Positions 6,731-13,872 are shown, numbered from the stretch's first letter. The stretch: 15,145 bases of DNA from Bin22 sp034428635 (GCA_034428635.1 DAOUHR010000027.1:1-15145), one strand, 5' to 3'. The notes: generated by a model from the sequence alone, not told the origin. A program made the numbers and translations.

Positions 6731-7297
6731 ATGAAAGAGTTGCCTTCAACAATACCTGAAAATGATCCGGGGGCTCTTTGGTCACTTCAAATAGAGCTAC
6801 TGAGAATAGCTGAATCACTTTTGGGCCCTCGGGATACTTCCAGAAAAATTTACCCACCACAATTCTTAGCTGCTGGGCCGAATGTCCGCCATACACCCCA
6901 TCAGGACGGCGCCTTCGTAGAAATGAGCCTTAATGCAAGAAAATACTGGCCTTCAGTAGTTTTCGAGATGGCCCATGAGACTGTCCACTTACTAGACCCC
7001 ACATTGCTGGGACAAAGCAATTATCTTGAAGAAGGTGTGGCTATCTTGTTCTCCATGCTTGTTCAGCCAACGTATCAGATTGAGAATGTCCAATACCCCA
7101 CGGCAGGACCGTATTTTGATGCTCTGTCGCTGGTTCACAGGTTACCGGGCAACCCGATTACGTCGGCAAGGCTGTTTCGTGACCAAGTCGGACCGCTAAG
7201 CGAAGCATCCTCAGAAGAACTGTCCAGACTTTTCCCAAGCGTTGATTCAGGGACCTTAAAGAAGTTAGCCGAAAAATTCGCTGGGATTAATCGCTGA
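6731..7297 (+). CDS. HExxH zinc metallopeptidase-like protein, 188 aa
   Basis: Small probable zinc-dependent peptidase of the gluzincin type. HETVH at residues 82-86 gives two histidine ligands and the catalytic glutamate. The glutamates at 100-101 in NYLEEGVAILFS, about 14 residues later, give a plausible third ligand. The rest matches no family I know, and there is no signal peptide or membrane segment. The ATG at 6731 is preferred. An in-frame ATG at 6611 would add 40 residues of non-protein-like composition and would precede the candidate promoter. The ribosome site is weak. One sampled 60-base line (6901-6960) is 47% G+C, well below the flanking metabolic genes, which suggests acquisition. 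It stands alone, divergent from the amidohydrolase. Confidence 0.7.
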   Translation: MKELPSTIPENDPGALWSLQIELLRIAESLLGPRDTSRKIYPPQFLAAGPNVRHTPHQDGAFVEMSLNARKYWPSVVFEMAHETVHLLDPTLLGQSNYLEEGVAILFSMLVQPTYQIENVQYPTAGPYFDALSLVHRLPGNPITSARLFRDQVGPLSEASSEELSRLFPSVDSGTLKKLAEKFAGINR

Positions 7298-7418
7298 CTA
7301 AACCAAAATTTAATGCTTCTTCAGGACGAGAACTCTTGAACGTCGCGACCTGGGCAGCCATTGGTTTCAAAGTCTGCGAGAATATCACCGCACCTCAAGC
7401 AACACCTGGGAACGCCAA

Positions 7419-7443
7419 GGGGCGGGCCGCGTTGGCCCGCCCC
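7419..7443. terminator. GC-rich hairpin between convergent genes
   Basis: GGGGCGGGCC (7419-7428) pairs perfectly with GGCCCGCCCC (7434-7443) around the loop GCGTT. It lies between the ends of the plus-strand metallopeptidase gene and the minus-strand ferredoxin. Neither side has a strong T run, so it may stop transcription weakly or be a repeat-type hairpin. Confidence 0.6.
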
Positions 7444-7479
7444 ATTAATTGCAATCCGGCGCTCGTAGACAGCGCCCGC

Positions 7480-7710
7480 CTAAGGGAACAACCTTTCCCC
7501 CGTTTCGGCGTCCTCGACGGTTATGGCGCTTACCGGGCAGTTGTCGGCGGCTTCCAGGACCTGGGCCAGCGGGTCGCCCTGGGGGTTGACCGCTTCGGAC
7601 TGGCGGTCTTCGTTCAGGGCGAAGGTGTTGGTGGCGAAGGTCTCGCACATGGCGTTGCCCACGCACACGTCGTGGTCAACGGTGATTTTCAGCTTGCGTT
7701 CCTGGGCCAT
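7480..7710 (-). CDS. Single-cluster ferredoxin, P450 partner, 76 aa
   Basis: Small iron-sulfur protein of the kind that delivers electrons to bacterial P450s. Cluster cysteines are C16 and C22 in CVGNAMC and C58 in NCPVSAI. The position of the second cysteine of a normal CxxCxxC is N19, so a [3Fe-4S] cluster is expected, although non-Cys-ligated [4Fe-4S] forms are known in P450 partners. The length is typical. The ATG at 7710 has GGAGGT ten bases upstream. The P450 gene ends 29 bases before it on the same strand, so the two form an operon. No ferredoxin reductase gene is present. Confidence 0.92.
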   Translation of the reverse strand: MAQERKLKITVDHDVCVGNAMCETFATNTFALNEDRQSEAVNPQGDPLAQVLEAADNCPVSAITVEDAETGERLFP

Positions 7711-7739
7711 GGTTGTGGTTACCTCCCCTTATTCGGGCC

Positions 7740-9026
7740 CTAGTTCCAGGTGATGGGCAGCGACTTCAACGACCGGAAAGTGATGCTGGGCTGGTACTCC
7801 AGCTGGTCGTCGGTGGTATCCAGGTGCAGGGACTCGAAGCGTTCGGCGAAGGCCTTGAAGGCCTCCTGGCCCTCCACCCGCACCAGGGTGGCGCCCAGGC
7901 AGTGGTGGATGCCAGCGCCGAAGGCCACGTGGGGATTGGGCCAGCGGGTAATGTCGAAGTCGTCGGGGTTCTCGAACTTGCGGGGGTCCCGGTTGGCCGA
8001 GGAGATGAACCAGCGGATACGCTCGTCCTTCTTGATCACCCTGTCCCGCAGTTCCACGTCCTCAGAGGCGATGCGGGTGATGGACTTGACGGAGGAGTCG
8101 TGGCGCAGGCACTCCTCGTTGGCCTTGACATACATGCCCTCAATGTCGCTGCGCAGGAGGTCGTACTGGTCGGGGTTGCGGATGAAGGACAGGATGCCGT
8201 TGCACAGCAGGTTAATGGTGGTCTCGTGGCCGGCCAGCAGCAACAGCGACGAGTTGGAGATGACCTGGTCGCGGCTGAAGACGCCTTCCCGCTCGCCCTG
8301 GGCCAGGACGGATATGAAGTCGTCCTCGGGGTCGACGATGCGCTTCTCCACCAGGGGAGTAACGTACTCGATCATCTCGCGGATGCCCTCGGAGAAGTTC
8401 TGCATGCGCCAGGGTTCGCCGCGGCCCACGTAGAGCAGCTTTTCGGCTACTTCGCGGATGTAGGGCCGGTCCTGCTTGGGCACGCCCATCATCTCGGCGA
8501 TGATGAGCAGCGGAAGGGGCGTGGCGAAGTCGCGCATCACGTCCATGCTGCCCCGTTCCTCCGCCTCGTCCAGCAAGTCCTTGATGACGTCCTTCACCAT
8601 GGGCCGCCACTCTTCCATAGAGCGGGGGGTGAAGTAGCCGTGCACCACCTTGCGCATGTCGAGGTGGGCGGGACGGTCGTGCTGGATGAACTGGCGGGAC
8701 TGGTATTCGCGCACGAACTCGTAAAGGCCCAAGTCGGAGTCGTAGATGGTGGGATAGGGAGGACGCGGGTCGTTCTTGAACACCGCCGACGAGAACAGTT
8801 CGTTGTGGCGGGTGAGCCAGACCAGGTCGTCGTGGCGGGTGATCACCCACAGCTGGTAGAGTTCGTTCCAGTGGACTGGGTCTTCCTCCCGGAGACTGCC
8901 GTAATAGGTGTAGGGGTCGTTCATTGCCTCGTCGGTGAACATGTTGTCGCTGATAGCAGTAACCATATCGCCACCAATCCTTAACAAATTTACGAAATCG
9001 ATACTTGGTAAAGGAAACTCAGGCAA
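7740..9026 (-). CDS. Cytochrome P450, 428 aa
   Basis: Soluble bacterial class I P450 monooxygenase. The I-helix oxygen-binding motif is AGHETT (265-270) and the K-helix ExxR is E305-C-L-R308. The heme loop is FGAGIHHCLG with the iron-ligand C376. The segment NPDDFDITRWPNPHVAFG is typical of the family. There is no membrane anchor, and the length is normal. I chose the TTG at 9026 because a perfect AGGAGG sits four bases upstream and the predicted transcript begins about 20 bases before it. An ATG at 8966, 20 codons in, is the alternative and still leaves the full P450 fold. The ferredoxin downstream is the likely electron donor. The substrate is unknown; the neighbours do not form an obvious pathway. 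Confidence 0.95.
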   Translation of the reverse strand: MPEFPLPSIDFVNLLRIGGDMVTAISDNMFTDEAMNDPYTYYGSLREEDPVHWNELYQLWVITRHDDLVWLTRHNELFSSAVFKNDPRPPYPTIYDSDLGLYEFVREYQSRQFIQHDRPAHLDMRKVVHGYFTPRSMEEWRPMVKDVIKDLLDEAEERGSMDVMRDFATPLPLLIIAEMMGVPKQDRPYIREVAEKLLYVGRGEPWRMQNFSEGIREMIEYVTPLVEKRIVDPEDDFISVLAQGEREGVFSRDQVISNSSLLLLAGHETTINLLCNGILSFIRNPDQYDLLRSDIEGMYVKANEECLRHDSSVKSITRIASEDVELRDRVIKKDERIRWFISSANRDPRKFENPDDFDITRWPNPHVAFGAGIHHCLGATLVRVEGQEAFKAFAERFESLHLDTTDDQLEYQPSITFRSLKSLPITWN

Positions 9027-9053
9027 GTTTCCTCCTGGGAAAGCCTTATGGGC

Positions 9054-9082
9054 ATTCTAACAACGAAGGCGGCGGGGGTCAA
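9054..9082 (-). promoter_or_regulatory. Promoter of the P450-ferredoxin operon
   Basis: On the minus strand, TTGACC (9082-9077, five of six), a 17-base spacer, then TAGAAT (9059-9054, five of six). Transcription would start near 9047, giving a leader of about 20 bases that contains the AGGAGG. This separates the P450 operon from the Abi gene upstream on the same strand. Confidence 0.65.
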
Positions 9083-9115
9083 GGCTGGGGATGGGAGGCC
9101 TCGAGCGATCCCTGT

Positions 9116-10039
9116 TCATACCTGCCAAATTTCCATTTCTTTCCAGTTGGAAACAAACCCCATGCGTTCTTGCGGGATATTGGGAAACCGATTCATAAGA
9201 CCAATCAAGTCAATGGTCCAATCCGGGTTGCCGGTTATTACCCTAGTCAGATAAGCCACCATCACCAGCGTATTGTAGAGCCTGCCGGTTGCAGCCTCAT
9301 TGAAGAACGCTCTTGGGTTTGGAAACCCGTTCAGCCGCTTAGGCAACGAAAACTTTGTGATGAATTCCCTATCCCACAGTAGCTCATGATGTGCGCAGAA
9401 GTTACGAACCGTCTCCAAATGGCGCAGTAAAGAACGCAATACCCGTTGATCAAGTTCATAGTGGTCCGCTACGAGTTGTCTTACCGAGGGGATTGTGGAA
9501 CGGTACCAGCGAGAAAGCTGCCCAAAGGACATTACCTCCGAAAGTGCCCAGATTGGGCAATTGGTAAAGTCGTAAGGGTGCAAATACTTACCACGTTTCT
9601 CGTAGTCTTCCTTTAGAATCGCTAGATTCTCGCTGTGTTGGGAGGTAAACAGGTCAGGGTTAAGGTGTGATAGCTCTCCTCCTCCATGTACGTATGCCAA
9701 GCAATGAGTCCACTGAGTACGAATTGATATTTCAATGTGATTGAATGCCTCTAACAGAACAACCCGGAGACGCGTATCAAACCTGTAACGTTCCAATACA
9801 GCTTCGAGCAAGGTGCCAGCTTGGAAGGGCCTCAGATCAATGTTCGTAGTTTGGTCCACGAAAGGTTCCAAATAGCCGCGAAACCGGTAAAAGCTCACAT
9901 TACCGAGAAAATGCAGGGCCTCCTCGTAATTTTGGACTATGATCCCTCGCTGAAGCAGACGATCAACCTGATCCTGAGGCGAAGTGGGGGGTCCGGGGAT
10001 GTTTGGACTAACTTGCGGACAGGTCATGATTAGATTCAC
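9116..10039 (-). CDS. Abi_2/AbiF-like abortive infection protein with HEPN motif, 307 aa
   Basis: Member of the Abi_2 family (AbiD/AbiF type), whose fold is HEPN and which is related to the RNase domains of Cas13. In phage defence such proteins are thought to cut RNA and arrest the infected cell. The conserved N-terminal part is visible (QVDRLLQRGIIV, then LGNVSFYRFRGYLEPF). The family's helical E...R segment follows (LEAFNHIEISIRTQW, about 96-110). The HEPN catalytic motif R-x4-H is RNFCAH (R212, H217), followed by HELLW. Length near 300 is normal. The GTG at 10039 is preferred, since AGGGGGG lies about ten bases upstream; the ATG at 10027 is too far from it. One sampled 60-base line (9421-9480) is 50% G+C against 67% in the P450, which suggests acquisition. 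It has its own promoter. Confidence 0.88.
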   Translation of the reverse strand: MNLIMTCPQVSPNIPGPPTSPQDQVDRLLQRGIIVQNYEEALHFLGNVSFYRFRGYLEPFVDQTTNIDLRPFQAGTLLEAVLERYRFDTRLRVVLLEAFNHIEISIRTQWTHCLAYVHGGGELSHLNPDLFTSQHSENLAILKEDYEKRGKYLHPYDFTNCPIWALSEVMSFGQLSRWYRSTIPSVRQLVADHYELDQRVLRSLLRHLETVRNFCAHHELLWDREFITKFSLPKRLNGFPNPRAFFNEAATGRLYNTLVMVAYLTRVITGNPDWTIDLIGLMNRFPNIPQERMGFVSNWKEMEIWQV

Positions 10040-10100
10040 AAAAAATAAACCCCCCTGGTGCGCCGTTCTAATGAGAGGCGTGAGAGGTGTGGTCGTTAAT

Positions 10101-10129
10101 ATAGTATTACTCTAAACAAACCTTGTCAA
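10101..10129 (-). promoter_or_regulatory. Strong sigma70-type promoter of the Abi gene
   Basis: On the minus strand, a perfect TTGACA (10129-10124), a 17-base spacer, then TACTAT (10106-10101). The surroundings are AT-rich. The predicted start is near 10094, giving a leader of about 55 bases before the GTG at 10039. The leader contains the AGGGGGG ribosome site. Confidence 0.7.
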
Positions 10130-10177
10130 GATAATTTCTTGCCAGCTACCTACCTACAGATGGAACATATAGAGCCA

Positions 10178-10246
10178 TTAAACTTGGCGGTCAGGACCTT
10201 TCCCCGCAACATTTCCATGCCAGGTACGTTCTTCAAACCTTGCCAT
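10178..10246 (-). CDS. Candidate small ORF, 22 aa, upstream of Abi promoter
   Basis: ATG at 10246 with GGAG five bases upstream, then 22 codons beginning MARFEERTWHGNVAGKG and a TAA. It lies on the same strand as the Abi gene, about 50 bases before its -35. The good ribosome site is the only support. I do not recognise the peptide. It may be a truncated gene remnant or chance. Confidence 0.25.
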   Translation of the reverse strand: MARFEERTWHGNVAGKGPDRQV

Positions 10247-10317
10247 TGCGTCTCCTTTATTCAAAGATAGCACATAACCTTGAATAAGGCGGCGGGCCGT
10301 TCAGGGTTATGCGGCTG

Positions 10318-10350
10318 GTCGGCGCGTACGACCCTCGCCAGGGCGCCGAC
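10318..10350. repeat. Inverted repeat in spacer
   Basis: GTCGGCGC at 10318-10325 pairs with GCGCCGAC at 10343-10350 around a 17-base loop. It is in the GC-rich part of the Abi-VOC spacer, too far from either gene end to be a terminator of one of them. Confidence 0.5.
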
Positions 10351-10416
10351 TTTGAGGGACCGGTGAGGATACTACTGCGGTAGTGTTCCATTCGGATGGC
10401 TCCGCGTTGGAAACCA

Positions 10417-10437
10417 GGGCAGCCACAAAGGCTGCCC
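10417..10437. repeat. GGGCAGCC hairpin, dispersed-repeat type
   Basis: GGGCAGCC (10417-10424), loop ACAAA, GGCTGCCC (10430-10437), followed by CTACGA. Hairpins of the form GGGCAGCC-A/T loop-GGCTGCCCCTACG recur between genes in many Chloroflexota and other environmental genomes. I recognise the style but cannot count copies from this window. Confidence 0.6.
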
Positions 10438-10548
10438 CTACGAACCATATAGCCCATTCCCTGCCCCGCGCTGTACCCACACCACACCACGCCGAATATG
10501 GCATAATGGGCCAAATCCCATACCAACACTTACCATGAGGACAGGACC

Positions 10549-11373
10549 ATGTTTGACAAGATTCAGCACATTGGTTATTACTGCGCCGATTTGGAGGCAG
10601 CTATTGACTGGCACAACAAGGGCTTCGGAGCGCTGAGCGCCGGGGGCGGCGACGTGGCCGTCAGCGTCCAGGTGCCCGGGGGCGGCATCAATGCCTTCCT
10701 GCGCTTCGGCCAGGTGGAGGTGGAACTGATCCAGCCGGCCGATACTTCCGGCCTGCCCAGAGACGGCCTGGTGATGCACCACGTGGCCTACGTGGTCCCC
10801 GACATCCACAGCGCCATCGAGGAGTGCAAGGCCCGGGGTTTCCGGTTCGCGGCCGACGCGCCCCGCACCAATCAACTGGGCCAACAGTTGCTCTACTTCC
10901 ATCCCGAAACCACCAACAACGTCCTGATGCACCTTACCCAGCTTCCGGCGCCGGAGAACGCGGTAATGACCGGCGTGGGCGGCGGCGTCCAGGTGGCGAA
11001 GATCGTCCACGCCGGCTATCGGGTGCCCAACCTGGAGGATGCCATCGCCTGGTACGTGGAGAAGTTCGACGGGGAACACATTGGCGGCGGGCCGTCGCGC
11101 ACGGGAAGCCGCAACGCTTTCGTCAACTTCGGGCAGGTGCAGGTGGAGTTGATTGAGCCCCACGAGCCCGCCCAACTGGGCGGCAACCACGAGATGGACC
11201 ACGTGGGCTACGTGATGGACGACATTCGCGCGGGCATTGACGACTGCTGCAGTCGGGGCTTCCAGTTTGTGGCCGACACGCCCAACACGAACTCGGTGGG
11301 CCAGCAGGTACTGTACTTCGACACGGCCACCAGCATGGGCAGCCGCATGCACCTGACGCAGCTGCCGGACTAG
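10549..11373 (+). CDS. Tandem VOC (glyoxalase/methylmalonyl-CoA epimerase-like) protein, 274 aa
   Basis: Two vicinal-oxygen-chelate domains in one chain, about residues 1-132 and 150-274, joined by a short Gly/Ala linker. Each opens with a histidine (QHIGYYCADLEAAIDWHNKGF; VHAGYRVPNLEDAIAWYVEKF). Each then has FGQVxVELI (E59, E200), HHVAYVVPDI or DHVGYVMDDI (H78, H218), and ends MHLTQLP (H128, H268). The pattern is nearest to methylmalonyl-CoA epimerase, but there the fourth ligand is Glu, while both halves here have His. The function is probably metal-dependent isomerase, lyase or dioxygenase chemistry on an unknown substrate. The ATG at 10549 has GAGGACAGGA just upstream. The shikimate genes follow on the same strand. 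Confidence 0.85.
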   Translation: MFDKIQHIGYYCADLEAAIDWHNKGFGALSAGGGDVAVSVQVPGGGINAFLRFGQVEVELIQPADTSGLPRDGLVMHHVAYVVPDIHSAIEECKARGFRFAADAPRTNQLGQQLLYFHPETTNNVLMHLTQLPAPENAVMTGVGGGVQVAKIVHAGYRVPNLEDAIAWYVEKFDGEHIGGGPSRTGSRNAFVNFGQVQVELIEPHEPAQLGGNHEMDHVGYVMDDIRAGIDDCCSRGFQFVADTPNTNSVGQQVLYFDTATSMGSRMHLTQLPD

Positions 11374-11426
11374 GATTTTAATCCACCCATAACCGAAACT
11401 CCGTTCAACAGCAGGGAGAGCAGGCA

Positions 11427-12587
11427 TTGGCAAGAAACCACTCTAGTAGGACCGACACCCCTATTAAACCAGGGCGCGTCAAAGATATCTACGAACGAGA
11501 GGGTGACTGGTTGTTCGTAGATGTTGGTTTCTCGAAGAATGAATTATCCTGTGGAGTTCTGAAGAACGACGGACAACCCAAAACGGTTAAGTTTGGTGGG
11601 CTAGTAAGATGTGTTGTCAAAGAGGCCACTAAGGAAACTACAACACCTTTGAACTTAGTCCTCGAAGCTCCGCTATCAGTAACTTTCGACAAGGACCATA
11701 ACCCTACCCCTCGATCTTGCGACCGCAGAGACGGCAAGCGCAGGGACTGGTACCATGGTTCTGCGCCATCTCTAATTGTTGCTACTGGCCACCTTTTAAG
11801 AGACTTGGAAGACGCGAAAAGTCGAATCCATCGGGAAGTAAGGTTGTTCGAGGGTTTTGTGTCGTTCAAGCCCAAAGGCGTTAAGTCCAACCACAAGAGG
11901 GACGTAAAGAAACTAAGATATGCCGTGTGGAATCCGACGCCGGAATATATCGTTAAGCCTGATCAACTCCCACGAGATGAATGTGACACTCCCGAATCTG
12001 CCTTCAAGTTCGCGGGAATGGATTTCGGCACACCTCCAGTCTTATTCCCCCAACCCAACATCATCCTTGTGGGGTTTATGGCCTCGGGGAAGAGCCACGT
12101 AGGCCGCATTTTGTCGGAGAGCACCGGGATGCCGCTGGTGGATGCGGATACGTTGATTGTCGAGAGGGCCGGAAAGTCCATCGAGCAAATTTTTGCCGAT
12201 GCAAAGGAGAAGGCTTTTCGGTCCCTGGAGCGGGAAGTTATTGCCGAGTTGTGCGAACGGTCGGGGCAGATTATCTCCGCCGGCGGCGGCGCCTTCGTTG
12301 CCCCGCACAACCGGCGGGAGTTGCTGTCAGGCGGCACGGTATTCTGTCTCCGGGCCAGGCCCGAGACCATCTACCAACGGCTCAAGGCCGACAACGATTC
12401 GGGCCAGGCGGTGCGCCCCCTGCTGGCGGGACCGGACCCGCTGGGGCGGATACGTGAGTTGCTGACCCAGCGCGCCGAGGCCTACGGGCAGGCGCACTAT
12501 TGCATTGATACTGATGAGTTGACGCCGGAAGAAGTGGCGGAGCAAGCGCTGAACCTGCTCTCTTCTGATGACCCAAACAGCACATAA
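11427..12587 (+). CDS. aroK: Shikimate kinase fused to an unrecognised N-terminal domain, 386 aa
   Basis: Residues 210-386 are a complete shikimate kinase (shikimate to shikimate-3-phosphate, chorismate pathway). They carry Walker A GFMASGKS (216-223), the shikimate-binding DAD (239-241), FRSLERE (264-270), the AGGGA loop (285-289) and lid arginine R330 in VRPLL. Residues 1-208 match no family I am sure of. The strand FVDVGFSKNELSCGVL (D32) and the strand LNLVLEAPLS (E80) resemble an RNase H-like fold such as DUF429, which is an inference. Sampled 60-base lines are 42% G+C in this part (11581-11640) and 70% in the kinase (12301-12360). The start is TTG at 11427 with GGGAG upstream. An in-frame ATG at 12018 could give a separate 189-aa kinase, but its ribosome site is weak. 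aroB follows after 60 bases. Confidence 0.88.
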   Translation: MARNHSSRTDTPIKPGRVKDIYEREGDWLFVDVGFSKNELSCGVLKNDGQPKTVKFGGLVRCVVKEATKETTTPLNLVLEAPLSVTFDKDHNPTPRSCDRRDGKRRDWYHGSAPSLIVATGHLLRDLEDAKSRIHREVRLFEGFVSFKPKGVKSNHKRDVKKLRYAVWNPTPEYIVKPDQLPRDECDTPESAFKFAGMDFGTPPVLFPQPNIILVGFMASGKSHVGRILSESTGMPLVDADTLIVERAGKSIEQIFADAKEKAFRSLEREVIAELCERSGQIISAGGGAFVAPHNRRELLSGGTVFCLRARPETIYQRLKADNDSGQAVRPLLAGPDPLGRIRELLTQRAEAYGQAHYCIDTDELTPEEVAEQALNLLSSDDPNST

Positions 12588-12647
12588 CATCCCATTAGTG
12601 AACATTCATGTCCATTCGTGGATAAACAGATAAACCGGAGATATCTC

Positions 12648-13763
12648 ATGACCAACATTGCAAGCAGCAACCCTGACCTGGCCGCGACCGTTTACCATTC
12701 GGGCGGCAGCTACCCCGTGGTGGCCGGCTGGGGCATCATTGACCGGCTGGGCGACTGGTTGGAAGAGCTGAACATCGGCGGTCCCGTCTACATCATCACC
12801 GACGAAAACCTGATGAACCGCTACGGTCGGCGGGCCCAGCGGGCGTTGCAGAAGAAGGGTATCGGCGCCCACTGCTTCATCATCCCGCCCGGCGAGCCCA
12901 GCAAGACCAACAGCCTGGCCCAGGCCATCTACGAGTGGCTGGTGGGGCTGCGGGCCGAGCGGGGCCACGCCATTCTGGCCGTGGGCGGCGGCGTGGTGGG
13001 CGACCTGGCCGGGTACGTGGCGGCCACCTTCCTGCGGGGCGTCCCCTTCGTGCAGGTGCCCACCAGCATGGCCGCCATGGTGGACGCGTCCATCGGCGGC
13101 AAGGTGGCGGTGAACCTGCCCCAGGGCAAGAACCTGGTCGGCGCTTTCTACCAGCCCAAGGCGGTGCTGGCCGACGTGGAGGCCCTGTCCACTCTGGGCA
13201 AGCGGGAACTTTCCGAGGGCTGGGCCGAGGCCATCAAGCACGGGTTCATCATGGACGCCAACCTGGTGGACGTGTTCGAGGAGCATGCCGAGGCCCTGAT
13301 GGAGGTGGAGCCGGAGATTTCCACCGAGGTGATCCGGCGCAGCATGGCCATCAAGGCGGAGGTGGTGAGCCAGGACGAGCGGGAGACCCTGGATATCCGC
13401 ATCCTGCTGAACTACGGCCACACTATCGGCCACGCCCTGGAGGCGTCCACCGAGTACGGCAGGTTCATGCACGGCGAGGGGGTGTCCATCGGCATGATGG
13501 GCGCCGCCAAAATGGCCTGCGAGCTGGGCTTCCACGGTCAGGACATCGTGGACCGCCAGTACGAGCTACTGCAGCGGTTCAATCTGCCCACCACAGCCCA
13601 GGGTGTCGACGTGGAAGACATCCGCCGGGCCATGTCGCTGGACAAGAAGGTATCCGGCGGCACCAACCGCTGGGTAATGCTGGACGGGGTAGGCCAGGCA
13701 AGTGTGCGTCGGGGTGTGCCGGTGGAGTTGGTGGACCGGACGGTTAGGGAGATTGTGGGGTAG
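12648..13763 (+). CDS. aroB: 3-dehydroquinate synthase, 371 aa
   Basis: Makes 3-dehydroquinate from DAHP, the second step to chorismate; uses NAD+ and a divalent metal. The NAD-binding N-terminal domain ends in the signature VGGGVVGDLAGYVAATFLRG. Substrate and metal residues follow in VDASIGGKVAVN, GKNLVGAFYQP, EGWAEAIKHG (metal Glu), LNYGHTIGHALEA (metal His) and HGEGVSIGM (metal His). Length is normal. The ATG at 12648 is chosen because CGGAG lies about nine bases upstream; an in-frame GTG at 12618 lacks a ribosome site. A sugar-phosphate cyclase with another product is possible in principle, but the adjacent shikimate kinase supports AroB. No aroA, aroC or aroE is in the window. Confidence 0.95.
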   Translation: MTNIASSNPDLAATVYHSGGSYPVVAGWGIIDRLGDWLEELNIGGPVYIITDENLMNRYGRRAQRALQKKGIGAHCFIIPPGEPSKTNSLAQAIYEWLVGLRAERGHAILAVGGGVVGDLAGYVAATFLRGVPFVQVPTSMAAMVDASIGGKVAVNLPQGKNLVGAFYQPKAVLADVEALSTLGKRELSEGWAEAIKHGFIMDANLVDVFEEHAEALMEVEPEISTEVIRRSMAIKAEVVSQDERETLDIRILLNYGHTIGHALEASTEYGRFMHGEGVSIGMMGAAKMACELGFHGQDIVDRQYELLQRFNLPTTAQGVDVEDIRRAMSLDKKVSGGTNRWVMLDGVGQASVRRGVPVELVDRTVREIVG

Positions 13764-13843
13764 GGGGATTCAGACATGGATGGACAGGATATAAAGGATG
13801 GGGTGTTGCGTAAGTATTGGCGGGACATCTGAGGATGTTTACT
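13764..13843. other. Short spacer with dispersed-repeat-like sequence
   Basis: Between aroB and the BrnT promoter. GACATGGATGGACAGGAT (13774-13791) resembles a short intergenic sequence seen repeatedly in environmental genomes. A related stretch, CATTCATGTCCATTCGTG (12603-12620), lies between aroK and aroB. No terminator hairpin was seen after aroB. Confidence 0.35.
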
Positions 13844-13872
13844 TTGCCGGTACGCTTGGTTGTCGATACAAT
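13844..13872 (+). promoter_or_regulatory. Candidate promoter of the BrnTA operon
   Basis: TTGCCG (13844-13849, four of six), a 17-base spacer, TACAAT (13867-13872, five of six). The -10 overlaps the short palindrome TTGT-CGAT-ACAA (13860-13871). BrnA with BrnT represses its own promoter in characterised cases, so an operator here is plausible. Confidence 0.5.

Larger units (their letters stand above)
10040..10548. other. 509-base spacer between Abi gene and VOC gene
   Basis: This divergent spacer holds the Abi promoter (10101-10129), a 22-codon candidate reading frame on the minus strand (10178-10246), and two GC-rich hairpins (10318-10350 and 10417-10437). The part from about 10280 to 10440 is GC-rich and looks like dispersed intergenic repeat material. 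Longer minus-strand frames exist here but run through the hairpins and have unlikely composition. The start region of the VOC gene has a CATAAT near 10502-10507 but no convincing -35. Confidence 0.55.

Noticed and set aside
7713..8984. Open frame of 423 codons on the plus strand
   Set aside because: Antisense to the P450. Low-complexity Val/Gly/His composition and no recognisable domain.
9027..10039. Abi and P450 as one operon
   Set aside because: A good promoter lies between them at 9054-9082, and the composition of the two genes differs.
10257..10529. 90-codon minus-strand frame in the Abi-VOC spacer
   Set aside because: It runs through two hairpins and repeat-like sequence, has no ribosome site, and has unlikely composition.
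10438..11433. Open frame of 331 codons on the minus strand
   Set aside because: Antisense to the tandem-VOC gene, with His/Val/Ala-rich translation and no motif.
12018..12587. Separate shikimate kinase gene starting at the ATG at 12018
   Set aside because: The frame is continuous with the upstream domain, and only a weak GGGA precedes the ATG. Kept as an alternative start within the fusion entry.
12606..13535. Open frame of 309 codons on the minus strand
   Set aside because: Antisense to aroB, whose family signatures are unambiguous.
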